NCBI GenBank assembly: GCA_947057505.1
Contig: CAMSEM010000008.1
Span: 1 to 25,358, forward strand
From: an uncultured Clostridium sp.
Lineage (GTDB): Bacteria; Bacillota; Clostridia; TANB77; CAG-508
Direction of reading: 5' to 3'
Length of the DNA: 25,358 nt
Below are positions 7,304 to 14,652 of the stretch, piece by piece. A program made the translations under genes and the position numbers. The notes under the pieces were generated by a model. The model saw nothing but the letters and a program-made list of their open reading frames with translations, was not told where the DNA came from and ran no database searches. The first letter of the stretch is position 1; each line of letters opens with the position of its first letter.

Positions 7304-7648
7304 CATGAATAAAATAAAAAGCCATTGAAAAAGCAAAGTAGGTAAAAGAAATATAAAAAAGAGAGATAAACAATAGCTGAAAGTTTATTATTATAACTTT
7401 TATACGAAATTTCACTTTAGAGGTCTTTTTTTGAAAAACAATGAAAAGCTTAAAAACCTAAAAGCTAGTAATAGTTTAAGTAGAAAAAAGCGCTAGCAAC
7501 GTTATAGCTACAATAAGGTTAATTACTTGTAAAAACTACTCATATAACTGTAAAGGTTAACAAATAGTAAGTAGAAAAGTAAATTAATAAACTTTAGGTG
7601 GTACCACGAGTTATTTCGTCCTAATATAGGGCAAATAACTCGTTTTTT
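7304..7648 (+). ncRNA. T-box riboswitch, predicted tRNA-Phe responsive
   Basis: The defining T-box sequence AGGTGGTACCACG is at 7596-7608, directly before an intrinsic terminator (7607-7648) and about 100 bp before pheS. In this class uncharged tRNA pairs by its anticodon with a specifier codon in Stem I and by its NCCA end with the UGGU of the T-box bulge, which favours an antiterminator. UGGU fits the ACCA end expected of tRNA-Phe. An AG-rich GAGAGATAAACA motif (7361-7372) sits where Stem I should begin. TTC at 7411-7413 is a candidate Phe specifier, but I could not fold the stem fully. The 5' end is set by the promoter and is approximate. Confidence 0.88.
7607..7648 (+). terminator. T-box regulated intrinsic terminator
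   Basis: A 10-bp stem, CGAGTTATTT (7607-7616) and AAATAACTCG (7633-7642), followed by six T residues. The left arm overlaps the last bases of the T-box, so the terminator and the antiterminator exclude each other. Confidence 0.9.
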
Positions 7649-7748
7649 GATGGTAAATAAAATAATATAGTTATTTGTTAGAAAATAAACTAGTAATGTA
7701 AACAAAAAACAATAACTAAAAAATAAAAAAGGAGAGGAAAGGTAGAAA

Positions 7749-8768
7749 ATGAAAGAACAACTAGAACAAATTAGAACAAATGCTACAAGTAAAATTGAGC
7801 AAGCACAAGATGCAAAAAGCTTAGATGAGGTACGAGTAAAATACCTAGGAAAAAAAGGTGAGCTAACAGCAGTATTAAGAGGAATGGGAGCATTAAGTCC
7901 AGAAGAAAGACCAATCATTGGAAGTTTAGTTAATCAAATAAGAGATGAATTAGAATCTAAAATTAAGCAAGGAGAAGAACACTTTGCAAACTTGGAAATA
8001 GAAAAAAAATTACAAGAAGAAAATATAGATGTAACAATGCCAAGTAAAAAAGTAGAATTAGGAAGTATCCATCCAATTACACAAATTATTAATGATGTAA
8101 AAGAAATATTTATAGGAATGGGATATGAAATTGCAGATGGACCAGAAATTGAGCTTGCAACATATAACTTTGATAAACTAAACACACCAGTAGACCATCC
8201 AGCAAGGGATATCCAAGACACATTTTACATTACAGAAGATATTGTACTTCGCTCACAAACATCACCAGTACAAGCAAGAGTAATGGAAAACACAAAACCA
8301 CCAATTAAAGTAATTTGTCCAGGAGCAGTATATCGTTCAGACAGTGTAGATGCAACCCACTCACCAGTATTCCATCAAATAGAAGGACTAGTAATAGACA
8401 AAAACATTTCTATGGCAGACTTAAAAGGAACTTTAGAAATGTTTACTAAAAAATGCTTAGGAGAAAAAACGCAAATAAGATTTAGACCACACCATTTCCC
8501 ATTTACAGAACCAAGTGCCGAAGCAGATGTATCATGTTTCGTATGTGGTGGAAAAGGCTGTAGAGTATGTAAAGGAGAAGGTTGGATAGAACTATTAGGC
8601 TGTGGAATGGTACATCCAAATGTACTAAGAAATTGCGGAATCAATCCAGAAGAATATTCAGGATTTGCCTTTGGCTTTGGTGTAGAAAGAATAGCTATGG
8701 CAAAATTCGGCATTGATGATATGCGTTTATTATATGAAAACGATGTCAGATTTTTGAAACAGTTTTAG
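7749..8768 (+). CDS. pheS: Phenylalanyl-tRNA synthetase alpha subunit
   Basis: PheS is the catalytic class II subunit of the alpha2-beta2 enzyme that charges tRNA-Phe. The 339-aa protein has the N-terminal tRNA-binding coiled coil (about 1-85), motif 1 around HPITQIINDVKEIFIGMGYE, the substrate region RSQTSPVQARVM, and motif 2 with CPGAVYRSDSVDATHSPVFH. It also has the Phe-pocket sequence RFRPHHFPFTEPSAE and motif 3 GFGVERIAM. A CxxC...CxxC knuckle (CFVCGGKGCRVC) precedes motif 3. It ends normally with RFLKQF. AAAGGAGAGG lies upstream of ATG 7749. The gene is controlled by the T-box leader. A repeat element begins at the stop codon and separates it from pheT. Confidence 0.97.
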   Translation: MKEQLEQIRTNATSKIEQAQDAKSLDEVRVKYLGKKGELTAVLRGMGALSPEERPIIGSLVNQIRDELESKIKQGEEHFANLEIEKKLQEENIDVTMPSKKVELGSIHPITQIINDVKEIFIGMGYEIADGPEIELATYNFDKLNTPVDHPARDIQDTFYITEDIVLRSQTSPVQARVMENTKPPIKVICPGAVYRSDSVDATHSPVFHQIEGLVIDKNISMADLKGTLEMFTKKCLGEKTQIRFRPHHFPFTEPSAEADVSCFVCGGKGCRVCKGEGWIELLGCGMVHPNVLRNCGINPEEYSGFAFGFGVERIAMAKFGIDDMRLLYENDVRFLKQF

Positions 8769-8923
8769 GGACGGTGGTCAGTCACCCTTTTTAGGGGAGT
8801 TTGGGACAGGTCTTTATATACTATAATATATAACTTAAGTAAAACAATAGAATAGACAAGAAAATAATTTGAAAATGGGATGTGTCCCAAGATACCCTAA
8901 AAAGGGTGACTTGGACCCATCCC
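8768..8923. repeat. MITE-like element with ~43-bp inverted ends between pheS and pheT
   Basis: The two ends (8768-8810 and 8881-8923) are imperfect inverted repeats: 32 of 43 positions match, including an unbroken 17-bp core, AGTCACCCTTTTTAGGG on the left. The roughly 70-bp middle is AT-rich and non-coding. The left end shares its sequence with the tandem repeat at 24835-24899 (GGGACGGTGGTCAGTCACCC). The element starts at the pheS stop codon and ends just before the pheT ribosome-binding site. It would form a long hairpin in the operon mRNA. The repeat class is inferred from structure only; I cannot name a family. Confidence 0.7.
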
Positions 8924-8937
8924 CAAGGAGGAAAAAA

Positions 8938-11349
8938 ATGAAAGCAAGTATAGAATGGTTAAGCGAATATGCTGATATAAATGTAGAGCCTAAAGAATTA
9001 GGAGATATTCTTACTATGACAGGTTCTAAAGTAGAAACAATAGATGAACTAGGTGGAGATATAAACAATGTTGTGGTTGGTAAAATTTTAGAAATCAAAC
9101 AACATGAAGATTCAGACCATTTAGTGGTAACAAAAGTGGATATTGGGAATGGAGAGATAGTACAAATTGTAACTGGCGCTAATAATATCCATGAAGGTGA
9201 TTTAGTTCCAATTGCAAAGGATGGTTCTAATTTGCCTGGTGGCATTGAAATTAAAAAAGGTAAATTAAGAGGCGTAGAGTCTTGCGGAATGATGTGTAGT
9301 GTAGGAGAGTTAGGATTAGATATTCATAATTATCCAGACCAAATTGAAAATGGTATTATGATTTTAAAACCAGAATTAGAACAATATATTGGAAATGACA
9401 TTACAGAGGTTTTAGATTTAAAAGAAACTGTGATTGATTTTGAAATTACACCGAATAGACCAGATTGTTTATCAATAGAAGGTTTAGGAAGAGAAACTGC
9501 GGTTTCTTTAGGTGTACCTTTTAAAAATCCACACAAAAATATAGATGAAATGCAAGTGGAAAATAAACAAAACTTAGAAGGGATAACTGTTGAAATTACT
9601 GCACCAGACTTATGCTACCGTTACATTGCAAGAGTAGTAAAAAATGTAAAAGTTGCACCTTCTCCAGAATGGATGGTAAAAAGGTTAAACAGCTGTGGCA
9701 TTAGGGCAATTAATAACATTGTAGATATTACAAACTATGTTATGCTAGAAATGGGGCAACCTATGCATGCATTTGACATTAATTCTATTGAAGGAAAGCA
9801 TATTACCATTAGAAGAGCAAACAAAAATGAAAAAATTATTACACTAGATGATCAAGAAAGAACTTTAAATGAAACTATGTTAGTAATTGCAGATAGCAAA
9901 AAGCCAGTTGCCATTGCAGGCGTTATGGGTGGTCAAAATTCAGAGATTGAAAGTGATACTACTACTGTAGTATTTGAATCAGCAGTATTTTATGGTGGAA
10001 ATATTAGAAAAACTGCAAAGGCAGTAGGATTGAGAACAGAAGCATCAGCACGTTATGAAAAAGGATTATCACCTGAAAATGCGATAAGAGCAGTAAATAG
10101 AGCTGTTGAATTAGTAGAACTTCTAGGCGCAGGTGAAACGGTAGAAGGAAAAGTAGATGTTTATCCAACAAAACAAAAAGTAAATAAAATTCCACTACAA
10201 GTAGATAGAATTAATGGCTTACTTGGAACTACTTTAAACAAAGAAGAAATGATTACTATTTTAGAAAAATTAGATATGAAAATAGAAAATAATTGTGTGA
10301 TTCCACCATATTTTAGACAAGATGTAGAACAATTAGCAGATGTGGCAGAAGAAGTTTTAAGATTTTATGGATATGATAAATTAGGAACAACACTAATCAA
10401 TGCAGAAACCACTTTAGGTGGTAAAAATAAAGAACAAAAAATAACAGATGAAGTAGCAAAATTTTTAGTAGATAGTGGACTATCTGAAATTTGTACCTAT
10501 GGTTTCTTAAGTGAAAAAGATTTAGCAAAATGTAATATGACAGGTGATAATATTTATTTAAAAGAAGCAATTAAAGTACAAAATCCATTAAGTGAAGACT
10601 ATACTACGATGAAAACAACATCTATACCAACCATGATGAAAACACTTGAAATTAATAACAATCACAAGAATAAAGAAGTAAAATTGTTTGATTTAGCTAC
10701 AATATATCAAGATAAAAGTGGTGCAATTGCAAATGGAAAATTACCAGAAGAAAGTAATATTTTAACAATTGGTATGTATAGTGAAAAAGAAGACTTTTAT
10801 ACTTTAAAAGGCTTAGTAGAAAACATATTAGAATTAGCTGGAATTGCCAAGCTAGATATTAGAAAAGAAACAAATAATCAAATGTATCACCCAGGCAGGT
10901 GCGCTAATTTCCATGTAGGAAATGATATTATTGCTACTATTGGTGAAGCAAACCCACTACTTACAAGAAATTATGAAATTTCACAAAGGGTATTACTTGC
11001 AGAAATTAACTTAGATAAAATTGCAAAATATGCTAGAAAAAATCAAAAATATGTACCAATTACAAAGTTCCCAGCAGTAGAAAGAGATATAGCGATGGTA
11101 TTAGAGGAAAATGTAGAAGTTGGAGAAATAGAAAAAGTTATTCAAAAGAAAGCCAAAAAACTTTTAGAAGAAGCAAAACTATTTGATGTATACAGAAGTG
11201 AAAAATTAGGAGAAAACAAGAAAAGTGTTGCATATAGCTTAAAATTTAGAGTGCCAGATAGAACCCTAAAAGATGAAGAAGTAAATGATGTAATGCAACA
11301 AATTATTACAGAACTAGAAAAAACTTTAGGTGCAGAACTTAGAAAATAA
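8938..11349 (+). CDS. pheT: Phenylalanyl-tRNA synthetase beta subunit
   Basis: PheT pairs with PheS, binds the tRNA and edits misacylated Tyr-tRNA-Phe. The 803-aa protein shows the EMAP-like OB domain (about 40-150; KILEIKQHEDSDHLVVTKVD, IVTGANNI). The B3/B4 editing domain follows (about 205-385; AINNIVDITNYVMLEMGQPM, AFD, AGVMGG), then B5, the catalytic-like core and a C-terminal FDX-ACB domain (about 708-801; KFPAVERDIAMVLEE to FRVPDRTLKDEEV). The start is ATG 8938 (MKASIEWLSEY), which has a perfect AAGGAGG site; the frame is open further upstream into the repeat element, but that sequence is not conserved. Length is normal. It is cotranscribed with pheS. Confidence 0.97.
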   Translation: MKASIEWLSEYADINVEPKELGDILTMTGSKVETIDELGGDINNVVVGKILEIKQHEDSDHLVVTKVDIGNGEIVQIVTGANNIHEGDLVPIAKDGSNLPGGIEIKKGKLRGVESCGMMCSVGELGLDIHNYPDQIENGIMILKPELEQYIGNDITEVLDLKETVIDFEITPNRPDCLSIEGLGRETAVSLGVPFKNPHKNIDEMQVENKQNLEGITVEITAPDLCYRYIARVVKNVKVAPSPEWMVKRLNSCGIRAINNIVDITNYVMLEMGQPMHAFDINSIEGKHITIRRANKNEKIITLDDQERTLNETMLVIADSKKPVAIAGVMGGQNSEIESDTTTVVFESAVFYGGNIRKTAKAVGLRTEASARYEKGLSPENAIRAVNRAVELVELLGAGETVEGKVDVYPTKQKVNKIPLQVDRINGLLGTTLNKEEMITILEKLDMKIENNCVIPPYFRQDVEQLADVAEEVLRFYGYDKLGTTLINAETTLGGKNKEQKITDEVAKFLVDSGLSEICTYGFLSEKDLAKCNMTGDNIYLKEAIKVQNPLSEDYTTMKTTSIPTMMKTLEINNNHKNKEVKLFDLATIYQDKSGAIANGKLPEESNILTIGMYSEKEDFYTLKGLVENILELAGIAKLDIRKETNNQMYHPGRCANFHVGNDIIATIGEANPLLTRNYEISQRVLLAEINLDKIAKYARKNQKYVPITKFPAVERDIAMVLEENVEVGEIEKVIQKKAKKLLEEAKLFDVYRSEKLGENKKSVAYSLKFRVPDRTLKDEEVNDVMQQIITELEKTLGAELRK

Positions 11350-11364
11350 GAAGGAGAAGAGAAA

Positions 11365-12048
11365 ATGAAATATCAAATTGAAGGAAAAACAGTACCCACA
11401 GTAGCAGTAACTTTAAATAATGGAGAAAGCATGTATACCCAAAAGGGCGGCATGACATGGCAAACAGAAGGAATTGCAATGGCTACAAATGCTAGAGGCG
11501 GAGTAATGAAAAGCTTAGGAAGAATGTTTTCAGGAGAGTCTATTTTCATGACAACCTATACAGCACAAAGGGATAATGCAACAGTAGCATTTGCTACAAC
11601 AGTGCCTGGTGATATTGTTCCAATTGACATGACAAAATATCAAAATGGTATGTTGTTACAAAAAGGAGCTTTTTTATGTGCAGAGCCAGGTGTTAATTTA
11701 AGTGTAGCTTTTACTAAAAGATTTTCAGCAGGTTTATTTGGAGGAGAAGGATTTATTCTTCAAAAAGCACAAGGAAATGGAATGTTATTTTTAGAAATTG
11801 ATGGGGATCCAATTGAAAAAGTATTAGCACCAGGAGAAGTTTTAAAAGTAGACACAGGAAATGTAGCAGCTTTTGAATCCACAGTATCTTATGAAATTGA
11901 AACAATCAAAGGACTAGGAAATATCTTTTTAGGTGGAGAAGGACTATTTTTAACAAAATTAGTAGGACCAGGAAAGGTTATTTTACAATCACAAAATTTT
12001 GGAGACTTTGCAGGAAGAATAGCATCATTAATACCAAGAGGAAACTAA
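11365..12048 (+). CDS. AIM24 / TIGR00266 family protein
   Basis: This 227-aa protein belongs to the AIM24 (DUF124, TIGR00266) family: a beta-rich, tryptophan-poor fold made of repeated strands with conserved glycines. Recognisable stretches are GGMTWQTEGIAMATNARGG, GESIFMTTYTAQ, GLFGGEGFILQKAQGNG, the LAPGEVLKVDTGNVAAFE block and GGEGLFLTKLVGPGKV. The family is widespread in bacteria, with a distant mitochondrial relative, but its molecular role is not known. It starts 15 nt after the pheT stop with GAAGGAGAAG upstream, so it is cotranscribed with pheST and shares the T-box control. No signal peptide or membrane segment is visible. Confidence 0.85.
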   Translation: MKYQIEGKTVPTVAVTLNNGESMYTQKGGMTWQTEGIAMATNARGGVMKSLGRMFSGESIFMTTYTAQRDNATVAFATTVPGDIVPIDMTKYQNGMLLQKGAFLCAEPGVNLSVAFTKRFSAGLFGGEGFILQKAQGNGMLFLEIDGDPIEKVLAPGEVLKVDTGNVAAFESTVSYEIETIKGLGNIFLGGEGLFLTKLVGPGKVILQSQNFGDFAGRIASLIPRGN

Positions 12049-12060
12049 AAGTTATATCAA

Positions 12061-12106
12061 AAAAGTGTATAAAATTAACTAAAAAATGTTAATCTTATAC
12101 ACTTTT
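12061..12106. terminator. Bidirectional intrinsic terminator
   Basis: A perfect 12-bp stem, AAAAGTGTATAA (12061-12072) and TTATACACTTTT (12095-12106). An inner pairing of TTAAC and GTTAA lengthens it. It separates the convergent pheST operon and the arginase-family gene. Confidence 0.8.
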
Positions 12107-12116
12107 CTTAAAGTAT

Positions 12117-13157
12117 CTAAAAATTCTCAATCCACTTATTTAAAATAGCTTTTGCAATATTCTCTGTTTGGTGGTCTTTATCAAAAACAGGATTAAACTC
12201 TACTAAATCAGCCGATTTTATGCTACCTTTATATTTTACAATTTCATCTACTAAGCTGTAAGTTTGCTCTAAATTAATTCCATTTGCAGCTGGAACAGAA
12301 ACGCCTGGTGCAACTTGTGGGTCAATTAAATCTAAGTCAAAACTAATATGCACTCCATTAGTTCCATTAGATGCAATTTCAAAAGCTTTTTTACAAATAA
12401 CATCAGTACCTTGTTCCTCAATATCTTTTGTAGAAAACACGGTAACACCGCTATTTAAAATATTTTCCCATTCCCAAGGGTCAATATCTCTGCCACCCAC
12501 AATAACTGTATTTTTAGGATTGTAAAAAGGTCCATCATGAAAAGGAGATAAAATATCTTTTTCATAATGAGTAGCAACAGCAAGAGGTAATCCATGTAAA
12601 TTACCAGTAACAGAGGTTTGATAGGTATTAAAATCTGCATGTGAATCAAACCAAATAATACCTAAATTTTTGTGTTTTTTAATAGAAGCTAAACTAGAAG
12701 CAATAGCAATAATATGATCACCACCCACAGTTAGTGGGAATTTACCACTTTCTATCACTTTACATACTAACTCATAAAGATTGGTATTAAATTCATCAAT
12801 AGGTAGTAAATTTCTTTTTTCATTGATAGTATCTAAAGCTTTTACACTAAGAACTAAATCATGCATTTTTTTATGATAGTTTTTAGCTTCAAAATCATTC
12901 ATATTTTGCTCAAAATGCAATTCTTGCATTTTAAGTAAAAGAGAATTAAATTCTTTTACAAAATCATACATTTCTTGTTTGTTGGTATTAGGTTCTTTTG
13001 CATTGGATACTTCTTTTTGCTGTTCATTTTTTACAGTATATATACTACTAATATGATTAGAAGTTAAATCTTTTGTTAAAATTTGAGGGGCAAGTCCTGC
13101 TCCATCTACATTAACACCTAAATCAGTACAAGCATTAATTAGTGCTATTTTTTTCAT
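12117..13157 (-). CDS. Arginase-family ureohydrolase (probable arginase)
   Basis: The 346-aa protein carries all three metal-ligand motifs of the di-manganese ureohydrolases: GGDHIIA (about 150-156), WFDSHADFNT, and SFDLDLIDP followed by VAPGVSVPAANGIN. The late ADLVEFNPVFDKDHQT block resembles arginases (VExNPxxD), which favours arginine to ornithine plus urea. Agmatinase or a related guanidino hydrolase cannot be excluded. About 70 residues between the first strand and the GGDH motif form a Lys/Glu-rich insertion (residues ~45-115) that makes it longer than a typical 300-aa arginase. The ATG at 13157 is preceded by AAAGGAATGGAAA. It is a single gene. Confidence 0.85.
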   Translation of the reverse strand: MKKIALINACTDLGVNVDGAGLAPQILTKDLTSNHISSIYTVKNEQQKEVSNAKEPNTNKQEMYDFVKEFNSLLLKMQELHFEQNMNDFEAKNYHKKMHDLVLSVKALDTINEKRNLLPIDEFNTNLYELVCKVIESGKFPLTVGGDHIIAIASSLASIKKHKNLGIIWFDSHADFNTYQTSVTGNLHGLPLAVATHYEKDILSPFHDGPFYNPKNTVIVGGRDIDPWEWENILNSGVTVFSTKDIEEQGTDVICKKAFEIASNGTNGVHISFDLDLIDPQVAPGVSVPAANGINLEQTYSLVDEIVKYKGSIKSADLVEFNPVFDKDHQTENIAKAILNKWIENF

Positions 13158-13200
13158 GATTACTTTCCATTCCTTTTTTATTTATAAAATTTCTCAAAAC

Positions 13201-13209
13201 ATTATAGCA
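13201..13209 (-). promoter_or_regulatory. Extended -10 for the arginase-family gene
   Basis: The minus strand reads TGCTATAAT, an extended -10, with no good -35. The leader to the start codon is about 40 nt. Confidence 0.45.
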
Positions 13210-13376
13210 TACTTCATAAAAAAAGCTAGAAGTTTTTAGAAAAATTATTAAGAAAAGTGAAAATGTAAATTTACAAAGTAAGTTTGAAACTAAGTGCATT
13301 TTTGTAAGTGCTCAGTGCTAGTATTTTACGGAGAATAAATAATTACCAATTTTTGCCGAAAATTGTAAAAATAGTA

Positions 13377-13406
13377 TTGACAATGAATGGGAAAAGAAGT
13401 TATACT
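13377..13406 (+). promoter_or_regulatory. Promoter for the Rpn-family gene
   Basis: TTGACA (13377-13382), an 18-nt spacer and TATACT (13401-13406): close to consensus. The leader is about 115 nt. AAAGTTAAAT occurs twice just downstream (13413-13422 and 13430-13439), a possible operator-like direct repeat. The 370-bp gap 13158-13527 holds this promoter and the opposing arginase promoter; nothing else was seen. Confidence 0.65.
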
Positions 13407-13527
13407 TAGTTTAAAGTTAAATTCAAGGTAAAGTTAAATCATATTATTTTATTTTTCGACAAAAAATTACATAATCAAACATAAAAATTAAATTACAACA
13501 AATAAAAACTAATAACTAGGAGGTAAA

Positions 13528-14583
13528 GTGAATATACAAATATTTAATTATCAAGATTATTTAAAATATCAATACTTCTTAAAAGTACAAAATACTATAG
13601 AAAATGTAAATGGTGAATTTTGTGTTTGTGAAGAAGAAGAAACATATCATTTTGAGTCAAGAATAATCAGTGGCGTTGTTCATAATGAACATGATAAAAT
13701 ATTTAGAAAAATTTTAGACAATAAAAAAGAAGCCGTAACCTTTATTAATAAGGCGTTAAAATTGCAGTGTAAGCTAGAGGAAGGAGAAATAGAAAAATAT
13801 AATAGCAGTTTTGTAACAGAAGAACTAAAAAATCAAGAAGCAGATATTATATATAAATTAAAAGAAAAAAATATATTTTTTTTAATAGAACACCAAACTA
13901 AGATTGATTATAGTATGCCGTTAAGAATCTTAGAGTATGAAAACGAAATAATAAAAAGTGCAATAGATGTTAAGAAAATCAATACACAAGACTATAAACT
14001 TCCACAAGTAATACCAATTGTTTTATATAGTGGAAGAAAAAAGTGGAATGCTAAAAAATATATATGCGAAATACAAGAAGAATTAGAGGGATATAATCAA
14101 AAAAAGTTTGCAAGATATAATGTGGTAGATGTAAACAATTTTAGTAAGCAGGAATTACTAAGAGAAGAATCATTTCTTTCGAAAGCACTATTAATAGAAA
14201 AAACAAGATACACCAATAGTTTGACAGTATACTTAGAAAAAATAGTAAAAGAAATGAATGCTAAAAAAGATGTATATACAAGAGAACAAAAAGAATTGTT
14301 AATAACAATTATAAATTTAATATTAAATAAAAAGCTAGAAACCAAAAAAGCAAGTGAGTTAACAAAAGAATTGAAAGGAGAAGATAAAAATATGTTAGCT
14401 GTTTTAGAAATGATAGAAGAAGAAAATAAAAGATTAATAAAAAGAGGAGAAAAAAGAGGAGAGCAAAGAGCTAAAAAACAAACAATTCAAATGATAGCTA
14501 AGAAAATGTTAAAAAAGAAAATACCAACAGAAACTATTGCAGAAATAACGGGATTAACAAAGGAAGAAATCTTAAAAGGATAA
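13528..14583 (+). CDS. Rpn-family recombination-promoting nuclease / putative transposase
   Basis: The 351-aa protein matches the Rpn (PF04754-type, PD-(D/E)XK) family, proteins with DNA endonuclease activity that promote RecA-independent recombination. Family signatures are HDKIFRKIL (H55, D56, K57), EADIIYKLKEKNIFFLIEHQ with the probable active-site residues D105, E121 and Q123, then IDYSMPLRILEYENEI and IPIVLYSGRKKW. The C-terminus RGEKRGEQRAKKQTIQMIA with a short helix-turn-helix-like tail is also typical. The start is GTG 13528 with a perfect AGGAGG (13518-13523). It is odd that about 50 residues precede HDK, where most Rpn proteins have only a few. It is a stand-alone gene with its own promoter and terminator. 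No inverted repeats flank it. Confidence 0.82.
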   Translation: MNIQIFNYQDYLKYQYFLKVQNTIENVNGEFCVCEEEETYHFESRIISGVVHNEHDKIFRKILDNKKEAVTFINKALKLQCKLEEGEIEKYNSSFVTEELKNQEADIIYKLKEKNIFFLIEHQTKIDYSMPLRILEYENEIIKSAIDVKKINTQDYKLPQVIPIVLYSGRKKWNAKKYICEIQEELEGYNQKKFARYNVVDVNNFSKQELLREESFLSKALLIEKTRYTNSLTVYLEKIVKEMNAKKDVYTREQKELLITIINLILNKKLETKKASELTKELKGEDKNMLAVLEMIEEENKRLIKRGEKRGEQRAKKQTIQMIAKKMLKKKIPTETIAEITGLTKEEILKG

Positions 14584-14592
14584 ATTGTATAA

Positions 14593-14640
14593 AAAATGCT
14601 CCCATATTTTAGCAAAACTACTAAAATATGGGGGCATTTT
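14593..14640. terminator. Bidirectional intrinsic terminator
   Basis: A 20-bp stem with one mismatch: left arm 14593-14612 (AAAATGCTCCCATATTTTAG), an 8-nt loop, right arm 14621-14640. A/T tracts lie on both sides. It sits between the convergent Rpn-family gene and mutS2. Confidence 0.88.
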
Positions 14641-14652
14641 TATATATAAGAA

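Noticed and set aside
8869..8937. Longer pheT start upstream of ATG 8938
   Set aside because: The extra residues come from the repeat element; ATG 8938 has a perfect ribosome-binding site and the family-typical start.
13528..14583. Active insertion sequence at the Rpn-family gene
   Set aside because: No terminal inverted repeats or target-site duplications are visible, and the gene has its own promoter and terminator.
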